Assembly (NCBI GenBank): GCA_947396885.1
Contig: OX377204.1
Coordinates: 54,733,139-54,797,138 of the forward strand
Length of the DNA stretch: 64,000 bases
DNA from: Heligmosomoides polygyrus polygyrus
Taxonomy: Eukaryota; Nematoda; Chromadorea; Rhabditida; Heligmosomidae
Direction: 5' to 3'
Shown: positions 15,201-27,200 of the stretch, one piece after another
Layout of the letters: the number at the start of each line of letters is the position of its first letter
Numbering within the stretch: position 1 is the stretch's first letter
Translations under genes and position numbers: made by a program
Notes under the pieces: generated by a model
What the model saw: the letters and a program-made list of their open reading frames with translations, nothing else
Databases searched by the model: none
Told to the model about the DNA's origin: nothing

Positions 15201-18200
15201 GAGGCGACCAAGTGGGCGTACAGATAGCCATGGTTCCCCCATCCGAAACTGCAAGAGTCTTCCCGTAGTCAGAAACACCAGCGGTACTAAGATAAACCGC
15301 CTGTCGTAGCTGCGTTCAGTAGATAAAGAAAACAAAGGTGTACTGACATTCGGGCCACAATCACTGGATCGCACTTTGTTCTTCACAGGAGCTGACTGAC
15401 GTTGTCAGTACCAGCCACTATTAGACCGAAAACATGCTAAGTAAATTACTCACATCCTCAAGCCTTCTTCCAAAGAAGTGCAGCCTATCAATGTAATAGG
15501 CGCCAACGATATCCACACATGTCGTTGTCAGTACCAGCCCGATCAAGACGAGAAACAGAACCAAAATTATGAACGCCTCGTTACGAGGCACGAGATCTGC
15601 AGCGAAAAAAGCGTTAGTCAGAAGAACGTGGTCTTCTGCAGAAGGCGAATTGGTTTCTCACTCAGCGGTCCACTTACCACCGAAGCCGATCGTCAACACG
15701 CTGACCATGACAAAGTAGAAACCATCAGAAAGAGGCCACCCTTCGATCAGTGAAATAATATACGAGGCGAAGGCAATGTAGAGAAGTAAGATACCTGAAA
15801 CTTTTAGATCCTCACACCCTTCGTGTGAATTTCAAAGCGATTCCGGCTGAGCACTTCGCGGATGGGCAAGACTGACTGCTACATACTCTACTGAGCCCGC
15901 TTCGTCTTCCTCCACCAACAGTTCGTTCATGAAAGCTCATGCGACACACTTTTCTGCTAAAAAGCTGCGATCTCACGGAGCCAGAAGTTTCACTGAGTAC
16001 GAAGAATTAGTACGAGGAATACCGAAAACATATCGAGTTCTTCAGATCGGCTGATAGCGCGTAACACAAAAAGGAGCGGCCTTTTAATGCCGATAAGATT
16101 CTTGTAGATGGAACAAATGTGTATGAGTATTAGGTTGTCTGGAAAGTTATCAGCGTTTTGTGTTAATATTTTTCATTCGTTTATTATTAAGTAAATATTC
16201 AACTCGTATTGCGCATTAATGCTACTTACTGTACAGAATTTTTCGCTCTATCTGATTAGATAATTTATGTTTCACCGTTGTTTTATATTTATGTTTTTTG
16301 AAAGGCTTATTGCGGTACGTCGAAGGTGCAATTCCGAACGATATTTTACTTTGACTTCAAACTGGGGAATCCGCAGCCGAGGCAGCTCGACAAATCAATC
16401 ACGTGTGATGGTATAATAGAGTTGGAGAAAGCACTGAGCGCCAGTGGTTCAGTAAATTTCGGAACGGAGATTTCAACTTCGAAGATGACCCCCGTAACGG
16501 TCGATCTAGAGCAGTCCTGGACGGCGAGTTGAAGGAATTGGTGGAAGCTGAACCATCCCAAACAGGTCGCGGGATCACGGAAGAGCTAGATGTCAGTAAA
16601 ACTGCTGTTGCGGATGCTTTGAAACGCCCTGGGAATGTGAAAAAGCTCGAAAACTGGCTGCTCCCTGAGCTGAGTGAGCGGCAAAAATTGTCACGTTTCG
16701 AGATTAGTTCTTCTCTACTTTTACGCAACAAAACTGACCCGTTTTTGGATCAGATCATCACTTGCGATGAGAAGTGGATTCTGTATGATAACGGGAAACG
16801 TTCCGGACAATGGTTGGACGCCGACGAACCTCTTAGGCATTTTCCAAAGACGAATCCCCACCAAAAATGGTAATGGTCGGCGGCAGGTGTAACCCATCAC
16901 AACTTTTTGGCCAAAGGATCACAGCAGAGTCCTACTGTAGGGAAATCGATGAAATGCATCGAAAAATGCTTCAGCTTCAGCCAGCAGAAGAGGCCCGATT
17001 CCTTTGTACGATAACGTCCTCCCACACGTTTCACAAATCACTATTCGAAAACTGAACGAATCAAGGATTGAAGTTCTGTCTCACCCACCATATTTCCCAG
17101 ACTTCTCACCAACCGACTACCCCCTTTTCACTTTCAGAACTTTCTCGCTGGTAAAACCTTCATCATGCAAGACCAAGCCAAAACAGCTATTGTGGATTTT
17201 GTCCAATTGACCACCTAATTTTTTCGCTGGTGGAATAAGTCGACTGGTGGCCAGTTGGCAAAAGTCTTCTGATTCGAACGGTGCTCATTTCGACTAAATA
17301 CGATGAGATTTGAGAAAGGAATGGTAGTCAAAGTGAAGCACTCCGACCGCTGAGGACTTCACGGACAGCCTCGTAGCATCCCAGCAAAATTAAGAACTCA
17401 AACGCTGTCACGCGAATTTTAAAACTGCTGGATGATTCTCTATTCTGGTGTTGTTATTTTCTGTTTTGTCTGTCCCAGCTAACACGTTGCGTTACTGCAT
17501 CATTATTGCTCTAGAGCATGCACACGTCTGTTTGACAAAGAAGGAATTACTGTACCGGACGCGTCTTTTAAATAGACGCCGAAAAAACCGCACTTTTGCG
17601 GTTTTTGCGTCTTTTTGCTATAACTCGCCCAAATTCCATCATTTTGAAAGACCAAGACTATACTTGAGCTCAGGAGATCAAGCTCTGTCGTTTGGTGTAT
17701 ACATTTCATATGAAAGATCAAAAATGGCCAAGATTGAAAAGTTGCGCTAGATTCAGAGGGCCGGCCGCGGACGAGTTGTCGGTCGTAAGGTGCCAGAAAC
17801 CGTTCCATGCTCACAACTCCTCTAATCTAAGGTTTTTTTTACACAACCGTATACACGACTTCGCCAAACCACCGCATTTTCGCAATGGGCGGTCAAAGAT
17901 AACGGGAGCAGACTTTTTGCTACTGGAGAGGCTTATATTCCAGGACTTGCATGTTCTCGGAGCATCTCAAGCATGACGTAAAGTGTTTTGTCATGCCAGG
18001 AATCAATCTGAATCTAGTGCACCGTGCACAATGCATATAGGACCGAACCTATCAATCGAGGGGATCAGCTTGTAGAGCATTTAGGAAGTTTTATGAGAAA
18101 TTCTCAGCCGCCCTACTCAGAAATTGCTGTACTCTGCTCCGGCGAGATTTTGGAGTGCGCTGTGTACAATGTATATAGGATCAAACCTATCAATCGACTG

Positions 18201-21200
18201 GGCGCGACAGCTCGCAAATTGCACGCGCGGGCGTGTTCGGAGATAACTCGGTCAGCTTTCAATCTTTCTGGCTGGAACGTGTGGATTCCGCAGGCAGTAA
18301 TATGCTTTAGTAAAGTGCCAAAGCATAGCAAGTTATCTTATGAATTGGCAAGGTTACGGCGGTGCGAATATGCAGGTTGGCCATGTGTGACACGATTTTT
18401 TCAGATTTCGGTCGACCGCTGCGGGTACGCGAGGCGAGCTAACAGCATGCAAACTCGCGGACGAGTAAAGCACCGAAGTCGTTTTACGATGACGTGCTCG
18501 CAGCTTTCCAGATGCCTAAACTGCTTTAGCACAATATACCATTTTGGAGCCTCAGAGGGCGACGGCGAAGTTCGTTCCGCCCTTACGCTCACATTGGAGT
18601 TCTCGACGCTCTCAATGGTAACTCTCTGTTCAGCTTGAATAGCCCTATCGAACGGTATCAATTTCGACCAATTTTGAAAACATTGGTTTTTTGACACTTT
18701 CTCATCGGAGACGGCCTCTAGGCCGCGCCAAACGGACGATGACGTCATCGAAAGTCGACGATTTTGAAAAGTGCCAAATGTTCTTGTACAAAATCATCTA
18801 GGGGATATTTGGGGCGTTGATTATGAGTCCGACGTCCGTTTTTTAGAATTCCACTGATTTTGGCATGTTTCAGCCATTTCAGGCTTTTAGGGTCAGGATC
18901 ACTGACCACCCTCAGTTATCGGCATGGGTGATTTTCTGCCATAATCGGCTAAATGGACTTCGGCATCGTATTCGGCACCCTGAATAAACCCTGCCCTTTG
19001 AATAAGTTTGAGCAAAATCAGTGTTCGTGACCCGACCACCCTCAGTTATCCAGAAGAAAATCCAAAACCTGTCGAAATCGGCGCAATTTTCAAGAACGGA
19101 CATCGGATTCGCAATCAGCGCACCAAATAACCCCCTAGATGAATTTGAACGAGGTTTGGACAAGAACATTTGGCAATTTTCGAAATCATCGACTTTCGAT
19201 GACGTCATCGTCCGTTTGGCGCGGCGAACAACTCGTCCGCGGCCGGCCTTCTGAATCTAGCGCAAGTTTTCAATCTTGGCCATTTTTGATCTTTCATATG
19301 AAATGTATGTACCAAACGATAGAGCTCGATCTCCTGAGCTCAAATATACGCTTGGTTTAAATGATGAAATTTGGGCGAGTTATAGCAAAAAGACGCAAAA
19401 ACCGCAAAAGTGCGGTTTTTCCGGTGTCTGTTCAAAAGACGCGTCCGGTACTGTAAATAGACGGCTTATCGGGAGTTTCTCATGCAGCTCCGGCTTCCAT
19501 CTGCAATCACTGTGCCGACGACGTAAAGCAATTTTACCGACCATGCTCTACCCATAGTGGATGACTTGAAGACCTGATTCAGAATCAGAAACTTGTTGTT
19601 GGACTGATTTACGGTATGTAGACAGTAACGCGACAAAAACACGCACGCGGCATATGTGAAAACCTTCACCTAGAGCACCTAGGTTCCTGCAACCTGCTTC
19701 GATGAACTTTTTTCCAGTCAGAGTCTAAAAACAACTAAAATTTTCCCGAAGCCAGCATCGTACTGTCTCTGTCCTAGAGAAGCTACCTACTGAATAACGC
19801 TTTCTAAAACTTAGAATTCGTTGTTATAGGGTTAGGCTGTATGGAAAGTTATGTGAATTTTCACAGGTTTAGATTTAGAAGATATAGCTTGGTTCGTATC
19901 TATTGTCACAACAAAGTAAGTCACAAGTGGAAATTATACCGTCTTGAAACATTCCAAATTCTTGAAGTCACTGAAGACCGACCGATATGAGTTTATCTTG
20001 GTTTACGAGCTATCCCACCATTAGATAATATAAAAGCGGAGCATGCTCTCAGGCTCTAACAAATATGTTTCGCGGCGGAAAGATCGCCATTTTGAAACTC
20101 TTTGGAACTGCCTGTATTCGGACTCACCCCCTTAGAATTTTTTCTTTCTGAGCATCATGATCCTTAGAAGACAGAGGCACGCGTTGTGTAGCGAGAGGAA
20201 TTTATTTATTTATTTATTTATATGTGAAATTCACGCGAAACATAAACAATTCATGAGGATACTAAAAGAACTGTCAACAAAAAAACATCTCAAAAGGGGA
20301 ACGCGATGAACAAGATTGATTGAACATAGATTTCTACACTTATAGAAAGGTATGCAGTTAGGCGTTTCGGAAATGACTGTTTAAAAGCATTTTGAAATTA
20401 TCTAAGGAGTCAGGAATTGGAGATGTTTTCGATAATTTGATGAATCCGGAACCAGCCCTTTGTGTAAAGAACGTGGCACGCAGAGAAGTCCTAGATCTTG
20501 GAAAATGAAGCTTTGCCTGTGTACTTCCGGTGGTGGAAGGCAAAATCGCATAAAACTTTCCACAGATAAACTCGTCATTAAATTTAGGATTTTGTAGATC
20601 ATGATGAGGTCGTATTTTCTTCGAATAGCAAACGACGAGATATCAAATATTCTATTGCGTAAAGGGCAGACGGTATGGCAGAGCACTCATATCTATGAAG
20701 CCTTATCCACAGTTTTCTGATAATGTTGTTCTGCAATATATGTACTATACTGAACTACAATATATGTACTATAATGACTTATACGCTGAAACTAAATGGT
20801 CCACTGAATTAGACGATATCGGTGCTGCTGAGTTGGGACTCGCCAAGCTAACAACTGTGCCTATTTTTAGAAATTCAAAGTTGTAGCAGCTTTGTTTTAG
20901 GTGAGGAGGTTGGATTTGGTTTGGTTCCATTGCTTCACCTTTATGTTTGCCTATTCTTTGTACTTGGGGTGGTCGCGAGATACAACACCGGCCTTAACTT
21001 TTGGTCATTGGGCGGAAAAAGCGAAAAAAACGCCTTTTCCGCCGCTTTTCTGTAGCGCTCTTCAAATTGAGCGTATTGTAAATTGAAACACATATTCGTG
21101 AACAACACCGAGCCCTCTTCCCGATGAGCCGCAAAGCGCCTAGCGGGCGCCTAAAATATATTTCAGTGACCTGATTTCTGCCTGGCGCTGACCCCTCCGC

Positions 21201-24200
21201 TCGCGGGAGATAATTACACCCACAGCTCCTAACTAGCTAATGAAGGAAGATATTCGGCCTGTTAAAGCTTAATTTCTACCTTATATACAGCGACACATAG
21301 TTCTTTGGAATCCTTAGTTTTTTGCGGTCACAATGGTGTAATTTTTTTAAAGAATACGATAATTTAATTGACATTAGTTTCAGAAAATGTGTCCACTTTG
21401 GAAGACTCTAACTCTGGAACTTAGTTTATGTGTGCTTATACTCATTTGTCACACTAAACGTTATAATTGAAGTCAAGTTGCGGAAGTGCAACCTTTGGGG
21501 TTGAAATCGTTAGCAATTATACGCTGGCAAAGTTGCCCACACGACACTTCTTCGCGGTTAGCCGCGCACTTTTCCCATGATTAAAGTGAACACAGAATCA
21601 TTTCTTTGAAGAAAGAAACATAGGGATTTGGAGGCCTATGGAAACTCCTCTATAGTCTTCTACATGTAAGATTTCCACTAGGCTAGAAGACATTTTGGCC
21701 GTGCAATTACACAGCAAAGTCACTCCAAATGCGATCTGAGTGTCGTTTAGAAAATTATTCAAAAACGAAAAAATAGCCTACGAATGGTTGCGCCCGTTAA
21801 ATCTGATTTGAACAGTGGTTCAATTTCAATTTTTCGTTCACTTACACGCTAATAGTCGGGTCAAATATCCAGTGGCCCTCGTCGTGGCGCCGATTTGTTC
21901 CGGAGTCACTCCCATTACCTGCCCTTGTGACCCCTCGCGCCATCTGAGAACGCCGTAAATTGCCTAACCAGAGTCTTCACACTTTCGGCGTCGCGGCGTA
22001 TTATGGATCCTCCCAAACACTGGAGAGGTGTTGTCCATATCTCGTATATTCTTCTCCCTTTTGTTCCTTTTGTTGCACATTTTACTATTTCTCTGTGCAT
22101 TGTTATTTGTTCTATTTCTATTTTTAATTAAATTTTTTTTACATAGATTGCAATTTCGACTTTTACCCTTTTAAATCGCATTTTTGGGCGTATGGTATAG
22201 GCATTGATGACCTAAGTAATGCGGAGGTATGTAGAGTGCGTGACGCACTCCAAAGGGCATCAAGTTCTTACAGCAACCGTCGATCTTCTCGTCAATCACC
22301 GACCACAATTTTATCCAACTTTATTTATTTATTTGGGTGGTGCTAGGGCATCGGTGGAGGAGCCGGTTGTCACGTGCATTCGATTCCAGGCTCTTGGTTC
22401 AGATTTCACGCCGAGATTAACCAAACCTTCAATCCTTCCGGGGTTGGAAAATTGGTACCAGACAGGGGGAGGTCGATGTTCTCCAAACCTTATTTGGTGT
22501 ACGCCGCGTATTGTACTCCACCCTCGTTTGGAAGGATCAATATGGCGCCGCGGCACCGGAAGCGTGAAGACTCTAGTTAGGCGATTTACGTCGTCCTCAG
22601 ATGGCGCGAGGGGTCACAGAGGCAGTAGAGTGGACTGGCTCCGGAGCTAATCTGGGTCCAGACCACGGCTACTGGATATTTCACTCGTGATGAACCGGTA
22701 CAACCAAACCGAACCAAAATTTGAAATCGAACTACCCTTCAAGTCAGAATTAACTGGGGAATGCTCTCGTAGACTAATTTTTTTTTGTTTTTCAATAATT
22801 TTTCAAATTACACTCAGTTAGCATTGGGGTGAGTTTGCCTCGTAACTACGTGGCCAAAATGTCTTTCAGCCTAGTCGAAATGTAACCTATTGAGGCCTAT
22901 AAGGTGTTTTCATAGGCCTCCAAATATTTGTGTTTTTCTTCAAAGAAACGATTTTGTGTTCACTTCAATCATGCAAAAAGTGTGCGGATAACGGCAAAAA
23001 ACTGTCATGTAGCCAACTTTGCCGGGGTATAATTACTAGCAATTTCAACCCAAAGATTCCACTCTCGCAGCACGATTTCCACTGCTGCACTCAACGGGAC
23101 AAACGAGTATATGAACACATAAGCATGACGTGCCGAAATTATTGTCCTCCAAAGTGGAGACATTTTCTGAAAATAATAGCACTCAGATTATCACATCCTT
23201 TAAAAAAGTGCATCATCGTGATCGAGAAATGCTAGGGAATCCAGAGAATATATGTTACTACAAATAAAGTAGAAAATAGGCTTTAATAGGCCGAATCCCT
23301 TCCACCACTAGCCGCTTAGGAGCTGCGGGTGTAATTATCTCCCGCGAAAGAAGGGGTCAGCCGCGACAGCCAGGAATTAGGTCACTGAAGTATTTTTCAG
23401 GCGCTCGCTATGCGCTCTGGAGCTCATCGGGAAGAGAGCTCGGTGCTGATCACGACTATGTGTTTCAATATTCAATGCGCTCAATTTGAAGAGCGCTACA
23501 GAAAAGCGGCGGAAAAGGCGGTTTTTTCGCTTTTTCCGCCCAATGACCAAAAGTTAAGGCCGGTATTGTAGTATTTTGAGCGGCACTGAGGAACAGGCAA
23601 TGAATCGATCTGGCTCTTCCATACGCCAGGGATGTCGTTTCCTAGAAGGTACGTTGTCTTGCAAGAGGTATCTAAAGGCTCATCTACAGCTACGTAAGTG
23701 CGGACGGGTGCCGACGGCTGGTGAGTAAAGAGGCATCAAATTGTCGCACGTCTTGCTGAGAGTAAGCTACGCGAGCTGCTGGGTGCGAGAAACACTTAGT
23801 AGACTCCAGAGAAGCGCTTAGTTCCCTAACTGTGTTCCCAAATGACTGCCGTTTGTGTTTCTTGTTGGCTTTTTTTAGACAGCGATTGATAGCGGCTTTG
23901 ACGGTTGGTTTTCTTTTCATCGAGCCTCTTTCAACCACCTCAAGAGGGATGGGACTAAATGTTAAGGGTCCTACTAAGCATTACAATTTTCCAACTCGTG
24001 TTTTGGCAAATGCCTCTCGATTTTCGGGCAAAGTTGCACTACGTTCTGTAAAACGAGAGATGGAAAAAACCTCTGCATCACAGACATTCCACCGGAAACG
24101 ACATATCAATTCATGGGTGTGGATGTCTCTAGGGAGTACTCATGTTGTAGGATGGATTAGGGCAATTTGGAGCCGTTCATTAAGAGAGGACAGATTCAAT

Positions 24201-27200
24201 AGAACTTCCCTAACAGCCTACATAATAGTTCTACCAGTGCGTCTAAGTCACTGCCAGTAAACGCTACGCTGACTGGTCTCACTATATAAGCACTTGAAAG
24301 AGCTCATTCAAGTAATCGGTGCGGCAACTGACGGCATTCTCATTTTTTTTTTTCTTTTCTCCACGAATCAAGTAGAAGACACGACGATATGGATGCACGC
24401 GTTCACTGTGCTCGTTTGGTGCTCTACAACAGTCGCTGACAATAAAAGCAATGATTACCTATTATTAGAAGGAACGGTATCTCAACGAACTGCGCGTGCT
24501 CCAAGTGTGTCCATAAAAACTCGGCAACCTGAAGAGAAAAAAGGTAGGACACCATAAAACTAGAAAAGTCTGCTGCTAATAACCGCCCGAAGTTCGCTAA
24601 AACTACAATACCGCTCAAATTCTTCGAAACAAAGACGCTTTCCGACGGATTAATCCGTTACGAAGCGCCGCTTTGTCATAACTTACTTTGAATTTACTCC
24701 TATGGATTCCGGCTAGCACCATTCGAATTTCCTATTGACTGCACATTCAGCGCATCCAAGCTGCACTCCATTTCACAACCTATGACCTAGTTATAGAGCA
24801 TTTTCGTCTGGAGGCTTCCCAATTTCGCTGAGTAATTTGGTCGACTTTCATCTCACCGCATATTTAATCCGATTGCTCGCAATGTTCACTTTCAAGACGT
24901 CCTTTCTTTCTAAACACGCCCTCCCCTGCAAACATCTATCTACTTCAAGTCAGCTGAAAAAAGCTCTTTTTACGTCTGGTAAAATAGCTTTAAGAGCTAA
25001 AAAGCGGTCTCTTTAATATGGAAACGGAATTTTTCGTCGGCTGCAAAGGATTTTCTCGTTTTAAGTTCGTTGCAGGATGTCCAATAAAGCAGTAGAAGAG
25101 CTCTAATCTTTTCACTGGACGGCAGCATGGCTAGTATTCCAAAACTAGCGGCAGATAAGAATGGTCTTCTACGACGTGAGTATTTTGCGGCCTCTGAAGC
25201 TACCCAAATTTGATATTTTCTCTCATCTTCTTCAATTTAACCTTCGGGTTGTTCCTGAGTGAGAAAATGGTTAGGTTAGCGACTTTGGACGCGTCAACAG
25301 CTTTTCGGCGATATAGTACGGCTCAGATAGGAGGTGGGCGATATTTCACGCTTTTCGCACACAGTCGGTTCTGAGAGCGGGACTTGAACTCGACGTGAGG
25401 CCTGTGTTCGGTCGGCGGCAAAATCGCCGGCAACCTCTGTTAGGTTCACACCTCGGTGCGATCTTCAGTGACAGTGCACCACTCCATTGGAGCAATACGA
25501 GCAACACCGATCGATCTCCTGAGATCTGCCCCATGTCGACGTTGGCCCGTGGACTTTTAAAATGATTTCATTGCCCTACCTCATTCGTAAAATTCTGGAA
25601 ACACCTGTAAGTCGTTTTTGCAGCTGTTGAAATTTTAAAAAATCAAAAATCATCCTCCCATGAAACCCGGTTTTTTCAGCCGAAATAAAATCTATCAGGC
25701 ATGTCTGTGCATGTCTTTCCTTATACTAGTTTCACGAGCGTGAAGCCTTCTGTGAAAGAGATGTCGGCTTCGTCATCGGCTCAGTATTCGATCTATATTA
25801 CTAGTAAATTCTAGAGAGTACGCAAAAGCTGGCAGCGCGACAGGAGGTACACCCGCCCCTTGCTAGGGAGCGTGGCGTCAGGGGTACAGCCGCTGTTCTA
25901 CGGGCAGGAAACATTTGCTTTGCGTGTCAAGGGTTTCGGAAGGCACCGTTAGACCTTCGGAGAAGCCTAGGGGGTTGGGGGTGGGTGAGCAAGGGGGATG
26001 AGAGGAAGATCGCACGCATCCCAGCAGGGACGGGTGTACCTCCTGACCGTCCCCCCCCCCCCCCCTGCAATACTGTTCCTTTTCACGTCACCTTAATAAA
26101 CTTTCCACTAACCCTTTCGCGACACGCGCGATTTTCAGGTGACTTCCGCATGGAAAAGCGCGCATTTTTCCCGCGCAGCAGTCACCTGAAAATCGACCTG
26201 AAACCTGAACCTGAAAATTATTTGAATTGTTTTATTTGTATTATGCGTTAAATATGAAAAACAGTATCGAATGAGGTTTCTAAAGCACCGTCTTGACCGT
26301 AGATATTAGTGGAGTCATTGATTAATATTGTACTATTAAATACTTGATAATTCTCCATGAACTATTTTTATATGGTGTCCGTTGACGTCGACGGACATCG
26401 TTCCACGTGGCAAAAAAAGTGTCCGACAACATCGTATGACAATGCCGTGAAAGGGTTAAGCTTGCAGCAGCTGGCAGCTATTCTAAGCCTTCTGGATTTT
26501 CCATGCTCTCGCAATAGTTCCGTGGGACTTCTGCAAGTTCTAATGCAGAATTCTGTTTGAGCAGTGACTAACACCTCCTTTTAAGCCAATATTGTACAAT
26601 TGCGGATTTGTATGAGTAACCCGACTTTCTTCGGGAATATATATTTTTCTTCTACCAAAATGTGAACACAGTGTTTGAACCGTCATATAATATTTTTGCA
26701 TTTTTACCTATAAAAATGGTCTTGAGCTTATTTTAAGTGCAGAAACCAACAATGTTTCAGTATGCTTTAAGAAGAGATATTTCCATGCATCTATCTAGGT
26801 GCGACTCATTTTATTGATAGCAAAAGTTTTATGTACTTGCGTGCGGTTACCCACTGGTCAACGGTAAAACAAATTCTTGATTTTTTTGAATTTAAAATAA
26901 ATACGTTTGCGTCGCAGCTTCACGTAAGCAATAGTTTCACTATCAATCAAATGAAAACCGCAAAGGATTGCATTAGGCCATCTCCTTTTCAACATACTTT
27001 TGTAATACACTCCCGCTTTAACGCTTTGGCGACGAGAGCAATTGTTTGGCTCGTGGGCTTAGCGGCCGCCAAACGTTTGGTTGGAGGCTTCGCCCCAAAC
27101 CGCGAGACAGTCTTCCTGTCCTCTTTAGACCTTCTCTCATTCTATACAGTAAAAAAACGGGTTTCGCTATATAGAATAGGGAAGCGGTAGGACATAATCT

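Noticed and set aside
23832..24260. 142-codon plus-strand frame
   Set aside because: It is inside the channel intron with no motif, and a minus-strand frame overlaps it.
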